Shown: positions 31,448-43,000, counted from the first letter of the stretch. The stretch: DNA of 64,000 bases from Macrosoma leucophasiata (GCA_036365455.1 JAWQUS010000001.1:22237001-22301000); one strand, 5' to 3'. The notes: generated by a model from the sequence alone, not told the origin. A program made the numbers and translations.

Positions 31448-31989
31448 ATAAAAAAAAACTTTAGTAATTGAATTTAAATATGGTAGAAACTAATCACGCA
31501 AAACTCGGTCGTCCCTTATACGTTGAACATTAGTCACACAGCCTTTCACAGAAGCCGCTGGACCCCAACGTAATAATCATATTCTAGTTTGTAAATGGAA
31601 TATGTATTAAACAAGAGTTCGCATGACTACCGACAATTACCACGGCCCGTTTTAATAGTGCCTCATTAGCGGACGGTATTTTCAATATGACAAAATTGCG
31701 TCTGTGGCGTGTTTGGGACAGAATAAGATGGTTCAGTCAATGACACGTCCAGAAAATCCAAAACCATTGGATATTAGCCTCTATTACAAGTTTATAAAGT
31801 GCCACGCGTTGTTTACAGTAGCAGGAAGAATATTTGGTTCAAAATTACAATGAGTGTATCTCAGACAAAAACATTGATGATGTAGGTGTTTCAGTTATAT
31901 ACTTGTGTGAGGAATTAGTTCGGTACTTGCATACAATTCCCTGACATACAATTTTAAAACTATGTATTTTTATGTCCTCTAAAAATGTG
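31448..31989. other. Unassigned sequence
   Basis: Nothing recognised. Confidence 0.4.
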
Positions 31990-32272
31990 AACGTAATTTC
32001 ATACTGTATTCCCCAAGGGGTAGGCAGCGGTCAGTGCGTGCATTTAAACATACAAACACCCGCTATTAGCCAGTAGCGTTTTTTTCTCTATAGTGCCTAA
32101 TAGCTAGCGAGCCTATTGACTTCTCGGTTGACATTAACTCCTAAACATTTTCGAAAAATCCCAATAGTACTTACCCGACCGGGGAATCTAACCTAGGACC
32201 CCAATATAGTAGTAGGTAGTAGGAGCCATGGAAGAGTAATAGTGGTAGTAGTGGCAGCCACTAGATTATTAC
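31990..32272 (-). mobile_element. SINE-T copy, diverged
   Basis: TATTCCCCAAGGGGTAGGCA, TACAAACACCCGCTATTAGC and CCCGACCGGGGAATCTAACC keep the order on the minus strand. An imperfect AGTAGTAGGTAGTAGG expansion interrupts the head. Confidence 0.72.
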
Positions 32273-32312
32273 ATTGATTCATCCGGAATAATGTACGAGT
32301 ATGTAATAGATA

Positions 32313-32600
32313 GGAACCGCGCATGGCCCAGCGGCTGGTGTAGATCGTAAGCGATCTCCTCGGTTAAGCACTACGGGCGCGGTCGGGTAGTGTGATGGGT
32401 GACCGCTAGTGGCAAATTAAATGCGCGAGGCCTTATGGGTTTGAAAACATCCGACAGTGGGTTGGCCACTAACCCAACCCACCTCCACCAATCCGCATTG
32501 GAGTAGCGTGGTGGAGTAAGCTCCAGGCCTCCCCCCAAAAAAGGGGAGAGACTCGTGCCCAGCAGTGGGACGTATAATGGGTTGCCATTATTATTATTAT
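32313..32600 (+). mobile_element. SINE-5S copy with internal deletion
   Basis: Head: GCGCATGGCCCAGCGGCTGG, TAAGCGATCTCCTCGGTTAA, GCACTACGGGCGCGGTCGGG, TAGTGTGATGGGTGACCGCT. The last three match 5S rRNA around internal-promoter boxes A and C (GTTAAGCA, CGGGCGCGGT, GATGGGTGACCGC). The body then skips about 85 bp and resumes at GAGGCCTTATGGG. It ends in the shared CCCAGCAGTGGGACGTATAA and an ATT repeat. Confidence 0.9.
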
Positions 32601-33584
32601 ATTCGGCGGGACCTCTCTCTGACTGCATCAATAGTTAATACAGGCACAGACAGACCCCGCAGAATATAATGGGGCTATTGTAATGATAAGTGATTCGCCA
32701 AACTTTGGGCTATGTGGGTGAACTGGGGGGACTAGCTGGCTGGGCCTATGGAGTGAGATCCGGCACCTGCCTATATTCAACATCTCACATTATCGAATCC
32801 TACTTTAGGCATTATTATTACATTATTATTATTATTATGTAATAGATGATAGAAATTCTAAAATATTTTTTTTTAACTTATACAGCATCATACCCCAAAA
32901 GATTTTAAAATTTGCATTTAGGTACCGTAATCGTGTTGCACTTTTTGTACCCACCTAGTTGAAGAAAAAAAAATGCTTTTGTCTTATTAGGTATTTAAAA
33001 GTTTCATAATATTTACTTTCAAAATACGTACATATCTAAGTTGTACAGAATTAAATTGCACCAATTATTTTGATTTAAAAAACATTAGTGTAGCTTGGTA
33101 GTTACAGAATCAAATTGCTCAAATTATTCACATACTTATTTGTTTTGGAAAAATAGTGTTTTAATTTAGTAGTTAAGCGTGAAAACGTTTTAAAACCAGA
33201 CATTACTTGCACTTATAGTAACGTACTGCAAAAACCTCGATAGTAAACGGATTATCGGTACTCATGTATAATTACATACATAAATGACGATAAAAATAAC
33301 CTTCGTAGAAAACATTATCCACACGCAAACCGACAGACAGATGGATTTAATTATATTCTTGAACAGTTTCAGAAATAAGAACATGTATTGGAATGAAGTT
33401 GTCCACCTCGATGTGTGGCTACTGTGATTGGTGTGATTTAACAATTTCAAACCAGTATACTTCATAGGTATAACTTTTTTTTTAAATCTATTTGGAGGCT
33501 TTTGTCCACTGGAGGATATGTCAGCCCCTTCATATCCTAATCTACAATATCCACTTATTCATTGAGGTATAACCTGGTGAAGTA
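32601..33584. other. Unassigned sequence, ATT microsatellite
   Basis: ATT repeats at 32812-32836. 33490-33525 (TTTGGAGGCTTTTGTCCACT) vaguely recalls the LINE-G tail but is too decayed to call. Nothing else recognised. Confidence 0.4.
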
Positions 33585-33655
33585 ATAAAAAGCGGTCAAG
33601 CGCAAGTCGCACTCGCCCACGAAGGGTTCCTTAGTAGCAAGTCATATTTATCGAG
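33585..33655. mobile_element. GGGTTCCG element, terminal fragment
   Basis: AAAAAGCGGTCAAGCGCAAG, TCGCACTCGCCCACGAAGGG and TTCCTTAGTAGC match the outer end of the element seen complete at 44812-45357. Confidence 0.72.
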
Positions 33656-35628
33656 AGTTTTAGTTGCATTTTTGAAAATGTATCATATTTTAAAATTTAT
33701 TCAGAATATCTCGTTAAAGTAAAATTTTACCATGGCAATATATTTCAAAAAAATGCTTAAGGAAGGCACCTATGGGTCCGAACCTCGGCTAAGGATGTAG
33801 CTGGCAACTAACACATACAATTAGAGGGTGCATATGTCGCTCCAGTCATTAGCTGATGATTTGGCAAAGAGAATTCAATCAATTTTATTCTTAGTTTCCA
33901 ATACCAGACTTTGTCTTTGAATCCACTCGAAACAAATTCGTAACTCTGTATATAGATTTCCGACCTATACATGGTCGGAGAATTCCAGTAATTAACATGC
34001 AATTGTAATTCAGGCATCAATCCAGTAATGATACAGTATCGTATCGCAAGATTCGCAAGGGCATTGGTTGAAACCACGCCGTTGGCGGCGCCCGCGCATC
34101 CCGCGCATGACAATGCCTCTCGTTTGTTGAACCTGCGCGCATCATGCATCACAATGACACTGCTTGAGAAATCTTTGTCTTTAAAAAAATCCTCACGTCC
34201 CTGAAGGGGTTGGCAAAGGTGGATCTAGGTGGGGGCTAAAGGTCTCAAGTCTACCTTCAAATCCGAGCCCAATCCAACTAAAGACATACCTCCATGTGTA
34301 TAGAAGTACATTAGATGCGATTCAGCTATAATTTAAAAGGAGTCAGTATTTAAGTATTTACTTTGATAAAGTCTGCAAATTTTGGATCCGCCATTGAATA
34401 GGTAGCATTTACCGGTCACATTTTCATCGATTCCGAGGATTTTGGGTCATAATCAATCACTACATTGAAGCAGAACTTTGTATTCACTTTTGATTTGTTT
34501 ATCAGGCTGCCTCGGATTGTGGATGGTTTAAAAATCTAATGACACAGCTGCTAGCCCACAACCCATGTAGGGGTGCGCGACTAGGTATCTAGATGTAGAT
34601 TAGATATATGAGGCATATTGGACTACCTATGTCTATTATAAATTCAAAGGATGTCAATCACATGCGAGTTCTTTACAATAAAATTTAGAAAAAGGTGTAA
34701 CGAACATCGTAATTTATCGATAAAGACACATAATTTTTCATACTGTCAAGTGAATTGAGTAATTTAACATCAACCAACCAAAATCAAAACCCCATTAAAA
34801 TGTACAGAAGATTTTATTAACTGCAGTGATGGGAACGGGATGTATGAATAAGTCCCATGTAATGTCACGTCTCCACGTCTATGGCGCGTCGGTGGTCGAC
34901 TATTTACTATGCAACGATTTAAAAATGCATTGTTCGTAACGTCCTTGCTGCAGTGGAATTTTTCTGTGTATTTTTATCATCTATTTCTGAACGCGTCTCC
35001 GAGATTTGCTGGTACGTGCAATCGATTTCAATGACTACATATTGTTCAAAACTAGTCAACGAAGTTATTGGGTATTACGAAATCGTTATTTATAAATGAT
35101 GTTACTTTAGAATGCAATTTAAGATTCCTTTCAAATGTCTAAAGCATTTCTATAGCTTCTACACCGATTGATGTCAGTTAGTCAGACTATCCTAAAGATT
35201 TTAAAATGGATGTGCGTAGTAAAAAAAGTCATCATTACGCAATTTACTCGTATTATGAAGTGACATATCCCAACTTTCTCTTGACTCGATGTAAAAAACC
35301 TCTTCAAAGTCTCTATTTTTATAATTTTGTATATTTGACCTTTCTTTTAATCTCAGCAACTGAATGGGAAGCTGCATTTATTTAATTGATTTATTCTAAT
35401 GAAAAATTGATCCTCAAAGTATCGTTAATGATACTTTCGAAACTAATCGAAAGAGACAGGTAAATATTGGATATTAATATGGTGATAATTAAAATTGTAA
35501 TTGCCTACATAAGAGGCCATTCATCATCGTCGTCATAATAATATCTGCCAGTTAGATGCAACGTTGTATAAATATGTATACTCATCCTCTACATTTTGAG
35601 TTAAAATTCTAAACGAAAAAACGCATTG
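33656..35628. other. Unassigned sequence
   Basis: A CpG-rich spot at 34075-34145 (CGTTGGCGGCGCCCGCGCAT) lies within a 114-codon minus-strand frame (33808-34152) that has no recognisable domain. TCACGTCCCTGAAGGGGTTG at 34192 may be a remnant of the SINE-T tail. Confidence 0.4.
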
Positions 35629-35813
35629 GGGCTGATCAGAAAAATTAAGATCTTACAAAAATTCGGCCGAAAAACATGACAATTGTGTCAACAATGACAG
35701 TAGTGTCAAGAAAGTCTGTTCTAGACGAAATTAAAATAAAGACCAAATTGCAGTTTATAAATTTGTGCTGACAAGATCAAAAAGCTTTGTCAGGTCTTAA
35801 TTTTTCTGAACGC
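35629..35813. mobile_element. MITE-like element with 25-bp imperfect inverted ends
   Basis: TCAGAAAAATTAAGATCTTA on the left pairs with the complement of GGTCTTAATTTTTCTGAACG on the right, about 185 bp apart. No clear target duplication, so the class is undetermined. Confidence 0.55.
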
Positions 35814-36354
35814 AACCATTATACGCCGACGAAGCAAGTAACCAATATAGGTACGTAGAATGAAATAAGTACCACAAGCAGCAGTATCGCTTACTCGCAG
35901 TGACGCATCATCGAATCATTCGAGTGCGTTCGTGATCGCGCTGACACGACCCGGCCTTGGCGAGTTAATCCGAGTTGACCCCAACTCGCCGGGTCAACAC
36001 TCAACGAGATATATGAATATTTATTGTAATTGATTAAATATACTGTCGAATTGTCTGTTATTTTAGGCTGAACGCCGCGTGACCGGGTACAGATGTGTTT
36101 AGAAGAAATAAAAAATACACACCACTAAGTAGAAACGTGTATCTTGAATGACAGAATGCCTTTGCTTTAACATCTAACATGCACTAACACCATCGACGAC
36201 ACAACGCAGCTAACACTCTGATCCGAAATATATATCTGTAGGTCATATAAATATATAACCCGTTCCAGGGTTCGAACCTGCGACCGTGTGCAGATACTAA
36301 ATTCAAGGAACTCGAGAGAAATACTTTGTTTGAGCTGTGCGTCGTGCAGTATTC
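35814..36354. other. Unassigned, with a GC-richer patch
   Basis: 35890-36005 is GC-rich for this window. GGGTTCGAACCTGCG at 36270 resembles a tRNA T-arm or B box, but I found no matching A box. Confidence 0.4.
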
Positions 36355-36432
36355 TTTAGGCTGTGAGCCCTTTGCGCTCTCCAATTGCCCGGTGGAGCAG
36401 ACCAGTGCCGTTCCGAGACGAGGCGCATACGT
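36355..36432 (+). repeat. Dispersed repeat D, copy 3
   Basis: TTAGGCTGTGAGCCCTTTGC, GCTCTCCAATTGCCCGGTGG, AGCAGACCAGTGCCGTTCCG. No A tract follows. Confidence 0.68.
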
Positions 36433-37664
36433 AAGTCGATTTAAAGAATAAGAACTTTATCTTAAATCATTGGCTTACACCGATCGATAATGTAGAGTAC
36501 CTACCTGATTCGTTCGATCAAAACTTTAGCTGGCATTCAACCACCGTGTCACCATTTTAAATTGATTAAACCTATGACAAATTTAGCATTTCAACCATTC
36601 TAGGTTTGTAGATGAATTCAAACAAATCTTAATCCACACTAAAAACTCTATTATAGAATCAACTATATAAAATCGAATTAAATGTAATTTTATTACCTGT
36701 AGGTTCTTGACTCCACAGTTCTTGCAAAGACGAACATTTTTACGATCGACTATAAGACGGAATAAATTGAATTCGAAAAACAAAAGATTTGCAATGACCG
36801 AGAACCAGGATCGTTTAGTTCACTCTTTTTTTAAAGAAATGGCTATTGTTATTGCCTCAAACAGCATAGTTGGTGATCATAAGAGATAGGTGTATCTTGG
36901 TTTGTCCGGATTAGTAAATCCTCGTTTTAACAAATTGCTTCCTTAATCCACATTTCTTGAGGGATTTGGTAGAATGAGAACTGGAATCTTAACTGTTTAT
37001 GAACGAATGGAACTCAGTTAGTTCACGTCTTATATTTTAACTGTAGTGGTTATTGATTGTTATTGATGGTTATTGATTCTTATTTACCATTAGTAATTTT
37101 TCTCACCACAATTTTCATCCAAAAGTAATTTTTCACGCGAACAGTAATTTCAAAACTGTCACACGCTCCTTCGCAATTCGCAATGTCATTAACATGCGTG
37201 TACTTACACCAATTTGTATTTTATGTGTGAAGGTGTAAGGTTCATAATAAAAATTACACACGTCACCTTGCTAATGACGATAAACACAGGTTTTTGCAAT
37301 GTCGCGTGAAATTTAATAAATTAATGCGAAATCGCCATAAACAAAAGATAATCACGTAAAGTTGATCGATTTTAAAGAATCGAGTAATTTTCAAGAGGTT
37401 AAAGGAAGTAACAGTTTTTTTAATTACATGTCGATTACAGTAATAACTGTTGGCAATGGTCACGGTGGACCTTATAGGGTGGTGTAAGAAATGCTTCCGA
37501 TCTCGCTCAATATAGAACCAAGTACAGTCGCTGACATAATAGTATTGTTTTTTTACGATGACAGTAAAAAAGTACGAATCTGGCTGTTTAAAATACGCTC
37601 AATCAATAGGCTTTTTATGAAACCATAAAAATACTGAGAGACCTAAATAATACTTATCCTTATT
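36433..37664. other. Unassigned AT-rich sequence
   Basis: Only a short tandem of GGTTATTGATTGTTATTGAT near 37045-37085. No exon or family recognised. Confidence 0.4.
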
Positions 37665-37855
37665 TTTCTATAAATATTATAAAATTTAATGTGAAAATGT
37701 GTATGTTTGTCTATTTGTGTGTAGGTAGGTATGTACAGCTTTCACATCAAAACGGCTGAACCGATTTTAATACAATAAACATAGTTCAAGACCCTGGGAA
37801 GGGGACACGGGCCATTTTTTGCAAAAAAAATCCCCTACAGGGTTTTATTAGAGGA
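37665..37855 (+). repeat. Helitron-like fragment
   Basis: GTGTATGTTTGTCTATTTGT, TTTCACATCAAAACGGCTGA, ACCGATTTTAATACAATAAA and GACCCTGGGAAGGGGACACG follow the order seen in the first 200 bp of many lepidopteran Helitrons. No end is visible. Confidence 0.6.
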
Positions 37856-39275
37856 CGAAAGTAAGTATTCATTATTGCTATGAATTCCACACGAAAACGT
37901 GAGCAATAACTACTAAGTATGAAATATTTTTGCAACTATGTATTTCTATACTGCCAAAATAACTAGCTTGACCTAAATAACTGACCTAGCTCGATCCTTT
38001 TTTTCTCTGAATTAATAAATTGCAAAAATGTTTCAAGATTTTGTTTAAAATTGCTGAAAAACTTTATATTAGAACCATTGTAACGTGTGCCAGTTTTCGT
38101 TCTCTACAAGAACATTGTGTTTTGACATTATGCCATCCGCTTAACTTGTATTACGTGTCGCTGTTTAGTTTGAAATTAATTAAGTATTCAACAAACAGCT
38201 AGCTTCATATTAAACTGAGTAGCGATCGTGAGCATTATATCAATAGCCTCTTGAATAATCACCAGTTTGACATTTCTCTTGGCATGCTGCCATTTATCCC
38301 ATTTCCTGTATTACATAACAGCGCATCTCTATTTTAGGATTACTAGTCTTCGTGTTTAATGGTCGCCTTTTAACTCTGTTCTATGGATTTATTATCGGAA
38401 TGAATAGATAAATAGATACTCGTATTAAAATTACGTGTTTATGGTAGTAGTGAAGGATGAAACCCGATTGTCAATGGTTCGTTTGATCAATGTCGTATGT
38501 AGGTAGTTCGGAGATCAACGCGATAAACTTAAAAGATATTATATGAGTGTGAGGCTATTGAGATTAAAAAACATCCAGATTTCAATAGAGGGGACGGCTG
38601 GCGATTGTCACCAACATGGGACTCAATACTTAGTAGAATTAAAGCCCAACCGCAACAGTCTGTAGGACCTCAAGATACAATTAGTAACTTTTGTGTTAAT
38701 CCTGAACGCTACGCGAGACGTTTACGAAATAGATGGAGGTAGCTGCACAATATTTTTTCAAACTGCTATAAGACAAATGTCACCTCAGCCTGCCCGAGAC
38801 CACGGAAGCTGAAAAGCGACCTAAACGTCGGGTCGATTTTAAATAATCATCTTAGCTTAACATATGTGAGATAAATCCGAAAGCTAGTTGTGTGTAAATA
38901 AAACAAAAAAAACATACATTGAAGCTGTTCAAACAGTCCTTTTTATTTAAAATCGTCAATAGATAGGTAGTATAAAGATTTTATGAATTGATGATTTTAC
39001 TCGCTGGTGCCCCATAAATACCGAACCGAACCAGTTTCAACTCATTTTATCCGAGTTGTTTAAGTAATTGTCGAGAAGAGTTCATAACAAAATACACAAA
39101 CTAAGCAATAAATATTCACATCCAAAGAATGTAACAAAGTCGAAAATTCATTGAATATTCAACTACCTTACAATGGAAAAGAATGCAAAAACAAAGGAAA
39201 GTGACAAGAGACGAATAAACTTAAAAAGGGTATGCGTCTCGAATTCAAACATGGTAAAGGCTGTCGACCCTAAGG
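37856..39275. other. Unassigned sequence
   Basis: Nothing recognised. Around 38590-38850 there are non-repeat stretches with short frames that I cannot assign. Confidence 0.4.
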
Positions 39276-39312
39276 TAGGGCTTACGGATAGGTTTCCTAT
39301 CCGTAAGCCCTA
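39276..39312. repeat. Perfect 17-bp hairpin, 3-nt loop
   Basis: TAGGGCTTACGGATAGG, loop TTT, exact complement at 39296-39312. Confidence 0.95.
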
Positions 39313-39451
39313 GTAAGCCCGTATTTAAGTTTACAATTAAATGTTTACAGCAGAAATGAGTCACTGAAGGATCAGAAATGTATAATATTGACAGAAACTA
39401 ATGTCCAAGTTGTTCATTAGGTTGTAACTCAGAACGAATGTTAAGGGAACC

Positions 39452-39724
39452 CGATCACTTAACATCAATGTGAGCATACAGTTAGCATTGATGTTAAGTG
39501 ATGACTGCAGCCTTTAGACACTTACACAAAGACCAAAGTCAAAATGCAGATGCGTTACCACTCCTGAGGCCTAAGGTGTTACGTTTCTCTGCCGGAAACT
39601 ACTACCACCTGACTGGAGCATGATTGTGCTGAATACTAACATTTAGCGGCAAGTACATACCTACGTATTAGGTAATGCGGTGGTGCTGACGCCGGCGAGC
39701 TCCGTCACCGGAACTCTACCACCA
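39452..39724 (-). mobile_element. RepA copy with snap-back 3' end
   Basis: Minus-strand copy from CATTGATGTTAAGTGATGAC to the 5' end AACTCTACCACCAG. The 3' end lacks GCAAACAAGCATGCAG and instead carries a reversed copy of its own sequence (39454-39470). Confidence 0.85.
39454..39502. repeat. 17-bp inverted duplication at RepA end
   Basis: ATCACTTAACATCAATG at 39454-39470 is the exact complement of 39486-39502, with a 15-nt loop. Only the right arm is ordinary RepA sequence in ordinary context. Confidence 0.9.
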
Positions 39725-40234
39725 GTAAAACGAAACGATCTGACGATTTGGATGTGAGGCGAGCTTAGGGCCACCATGTGCTCGCCCCTCGCTCACATAA
39801 AGAAAGCCTAGTTTTGGAGGAGGAGTTCAACAGGGCGCAAGATATATCCCATATTTCAATCTGACGCGCTCGATAAATCCAAAAATCCTTTCTTGGGACT
39901 AGTATAGCACTTGTGTATTTGATGATACTTGTATCTAAAGGAATGTATGGGAACTCTATAATAATACCGGCAGATCTATTATATGTTGTATCCACCACGG
40001 GTCGTTACAAGTTTTGTTGGATAATGCGATATTAATATGGGTTATGGGTGTAATTATCTATTCAAGTGTGTCATGATTTCTCGTTAGCACAATTCTATGC
40101 TCGTTTTGTCGGTACTGAAGAATTGCTGTGTACAAACAGTACCTTTCTCTACCCCGCTTTCACCATTGTTTTTAATTGTTAACTGATGATATCTGACGAT
40201 TTATTTTTCTGTGACCACCAGCGACGATGGTCGA
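39725..40234. other. Unassigned sequence
   Basis: No repeat or exon recognised; a 77-codon minus-strand frame at 39765-39998 has no domain. Confidence 0.4.
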
Positions 40235-40330
40235 GAGAGCACTTCCGCATTACATTGAATGTTAGGGTTGAATGCTATCGTGTTTCGGGTAGACGGTAAT
40301 GTATGGCCCGTAATTTCTAAGACAAAGACA
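40235..40330 (+). mobile_element. RepA fragment, old
   Basis: CTTCCGCATTAC, AATGCTATCGTGTTTCGGGT, GACGGTAATGTATGGCCCGT and AATTTC follow the RepA middle with many changes. Confidence 0.5.
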
Positions 40331-41095
40331 CCTCCAGAGAATATGTAATAATACTACGTATAGAATGGACACTTCGCCTTGGACGTCCGTTGTATGGAAT
40401 TTTGGCGGAGTGTACGCGGTGTGACGCAGTACTTTCCATAATAAATACCTACACTTAAGATACCTATCACTAAACTTATTAAATTGAATGTGATGACAAT
40501 AGTGGTCTTCTACCACTGAACTACCGTAGTTAATACATAAACTGAGTACCTAATGAATAAAGGATATTCATTCATTTTTTTCCTCACAACCCAAAGAATG
40601 GGTCCGATTCGCAAGTAGCGACATTCAAGCAAAAAATAACAGCCTTTGTACGCAAACCAGATCGAATAACTTCCTAAACGACCTTAAAAAAATACTCAAT
40701 ACAATTTTTATCCACGTCCATAACTCTAGGGTACATTAGGTATAGAACTCATCCATCTGGCCCCATTCACGTACGAGGTCAACCGGCAAATGGCACAGCA
40801 ATTTGCAGCTTATCACATTGGCTTTGATGTCATTGTTCCTTATGCTCACCCTGTCGCAAGTGTTCGTGACCGTACACCGGTGGTTTATTAGCTAACCAAG
40901 GACCTTTTCATTTCTGCCATTTGCTTATAATAAACCGTGGCTTCATTGACACAGATGCTATGTGTTTCGTGTTTACGTTTTCATAAATTAATTTTTAAAT
41001 TATTACGATCATAGCTAAGCCTAATCTTTATGGCTTTAAAATGACAGTAAACACACATTCGCTTCGTTGATATATATGCAATCTTTAGGACTTCT
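40331..41095. other. Unassigned sequence
   Basis: Nothing recognised. Confidence 0.4.
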
Positions 41096-41225
41096 TCTTC
41101 TTAAAGTGCCACTTCTCTACGAAGGTTGGCGACCATCATGGCAATCCTAATGTTTGATGCTGCAGCACGGAATAGAGAACGAGTGCTTAGGTTGAACCAT
41201 TCTCTCAATTTTTTCAACCAGGATG

Positions 41226-41285
41226 TTCTTCTTTTACCGGGTCTCCTTTTGCCTCAGGGCAAAAGGAGACCCGGTAAAAGAAGAA
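41226..41285. repeat. Perfect 28-bp hairpin, loop TCAG (left of pair)
   Basis: Arm 41226-41253 (TTCTTCTTTTACCGGGTCTC CTTTTGCC), loop TCAG at 41254-41257, exact complement 41258-41285. It abuts the next hairpin. Confidence 0.97.
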
Positions 41286-41346
41286 TACTCCAATTGATAT
41301 TGCAAGGCAAGATTCAGATCTTGCCTTGCAATATCAATTGGAGTAT
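41285..41346. repeat. Perfect 29-bp hairpin, loop TCAG (right of pair)
   Basis: Arm 41285-41313, loop TCAG at 41314-41317, exact complement 41318-41346 (ATCTTGCCTTGCAATATCAA TTGGAGTAT). It shares its first base with the preceding hairpin and has the same 4-nt loop. Confidence 0.97.
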
Positions 41347-41474
41347 TCGGTATTTGTCACCTCTCATATATATGTCCGAAATACTGATGCTTCCTCTCCT
41401 TGATAGTTCTGAGGACTTCACACAGTCTCAAAGTATCAAATATCTGCAATGATAGAAATAATGTAGTCGTCTCA

Positions 41475-41762
41475 TGGCAACAAAACGAAGACGTCGGACC
41501 CCATCGCCAGTGGAGGGGAATTCTTCCACAAGTGCAGTCAATCAACTGAACAGTGGCGGTCAAACCATTCCAATAGGGCGGTTATAAAAGTAACAACGCG
41601 GGATGGGCTGCAATGTCCCGCGATAAAACTAACTTCACTGCGATCGCCAACCCGTCTGCCAAGCGTGGCGATTATGGCATATTCTACAACACTATGGTGG
41701 GCCTCTTTGGGGAAAGCTTTGTCCAGTAATGGACGTCTTTCGGCTGGACTAATGATGATAAT
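41475..41762 (+). mobile_element. LINE-G 3' region
   Basis: GGGGAATTCTTCCACAAGTG, GCGGTCAAACCATTCCAATA, GCGATCGCCAACCCGTCTGC, AAGCGTGGCGATTATGGCAT, GGACGTCTTTCGGCTG and GATGATGATAA. Longest LINE-G copy in the window; the 47170-47745 copy aligns with all of it. Confidence 0.82.
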
Positions 41763-41813
41763 CGAAACACGGTAGTGCTCAACTTTAACGTTTTAGTGTC
41801 AGATGGTGGTAGG
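41763..41813 (-). mobile_element. RepA 5' fragment, old
   Basis: CGAAACACGGTAGTGCTCAA and TTTTAGTGTCAGATGGTGGT resemble the RepA 5' half on the minus strand. It abuts an AT-filled palindrome. Confidence 0.5.
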
Positions 41814-41816
41814 TAT

Positions 41817-41822
41817 CATAGA

Positions 41823-41874
<52 letters not shown>

Positions 41875-41880
41875 TCTATG
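41817..41880. repeat. 64-bp perfect palindrome with AT-repeat centre
   Basis: CATAGACCACCGATATAT ... ATATATCGGTGGTCTATG. The 12-bp outer arms flank about 20 AT units. The whole unit is self-complementary and could extrude as a cruciform. Confidence 0.95.
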
Positions 41881-42777
41881 TCCTCAAGTGAAAATTAATA
41901 AGACTACCGCTCGTAAATATCTCCCAAACGAACTCTTCGGGTTTGATTTTCTACTAAGAGAAAATATTGAGTGTTAAAAGGACATCGGAAATCAGACGTC
42001 AGATTGAGATAGAATGTTATGCGCAACTATGCAATTTCTTTGATAGCTGTTGCAGTATTTTTATTAATCAATCAGGCTACGTTATTTTGTTTATTTGCAA
42101 ATATTGATACAATAAAAAATGTATGCGTTCCAGTCGATCAATTCGTATAAAGACTGAAGAAGTATTTCGCCGTGTATTCGAAGAATGTAGAACGATAGAA
42201 AAACTAGGCAATCTAACAAATCAACACGTCCACGTGAATCGAAAGTGTTTTGGTGGCAAACACCAAAACGAATTTTCTAATGTCCAAATCATCGTTATTG
42301 TTTTAGTTGTCGTAATACTCGATTATCTCGCGCCTGCATCGAGATATTCGTTTCTACTTCTCGATTTCATTCGTAATCGATCACGGCTGTGCGTTGCGCC
42401 CGCTCGGTCGACCGCGTCAAATCCGCTCTCTCTATTGTCTCACTTATCTTTGGTGATTTAATACCTATCACTAGATACCGGTGTTATTTTATTCTGTGGC
42501 TTTTACTTTTTGTTATCTATTTTCTCATATCAAACTTTTTAGATTTATGATCATCGAAATTTTTAACGAAAGTTTCGGTGTTCCAATTTTTAAATTGTCC
42601 AACGCGAACTGTACGAAATATGAATGGTTACGTAAATTTTGGATTTTATCTATCACACCTTACTTTTTAAATACATTGATGGTTACATGTTAGTCTTAAT
42701 TAATGATATCAGATGGAACGGAATGCGTTTCGTGTCACACGAGTGTTTGTGTTCGTAATAACATTGAGTATTGAAAT
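41881..42777. other. Unassigned sequence
   Basis: A 112-codon plus-strand frame (42123-42461) contains a hydrophobic stretch (IIVIVLVVVILDYL), but nothing identifies it as a gene. No splice context supports it. Confidence 0.4.
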
Positions 42778-42826
42778 TGCCTCTGTAGTGGTACTCTGTA
42801 TCGGAAATTACAGGAACGTACATTTA
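42778..42826 (-). mobile_element. RepA fragment
   Basis: TGCCTCTGTAGTGGTACTCT followed by CGGAAATTACAGGAACGTAC matches the RepA centre, with an insertion. Confidence 0.5.
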
Positions 42827-42972
42827 GAATTAGATTATGTACTTATTTGTAGAACAGTAGATAACTGTCCACTGAAATTATCCTTTAGGTAATTCTAAAC
42901 TAGACAGATTTTCTTCAAAATTAAATTTCTTAAAACTGAATTGGTGAAGTCTAAAGCACCGTTCTCTGAGGT

Positions 42973-43000
42973 AACCAACCAACCAACCAACCAACCAACC
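42973..43000. repeat. (AACC)7 microsatellite
   Basis: Seven uninterrupted AACC units. Confidence 0.95.

Larger units (their letters stand above)
41096..41458 (-). mobile_element. LINE-W 3' end, rearranged by two hairpins
   Basis: The minus strand encodes a LINE C-terminus: LRTIKERKHQYFGHIYER, then an ILQxGKI-type piece, GKRRPGKRR, and finally FRAAASN and IAMMVANLRREVAL before a stop and AAGAAGAAGAAG. Frames shift repeatedly. Between GKI and GKR the sequence is interrupted by the hairpin pair at 41226-41346. Family naming is uncertain; the layout (RTIKxRKxxYxGH ... GRRRxSWLKxLR ... RIAMMIANLR) is common in insect LINE ends. Confidence 0.75.

Noticed and set aside
33808..34152. 114-codon minus-strand frame
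   Set aside because: No recognisable motif. A GC-rich spot and chance lack of stops explain it as well as coding does.
36246..36290. B box-like GGGTTCGAACC as a tRNA or SINE head
   Set aside because: No A box at a suitable distance and no further family similarity.
42123..42461. 112-codon plus-strand frame with a hydrophobic run
   Set aside because: No signal peptide-mature protein layout or known family, and no neighbouring exon.
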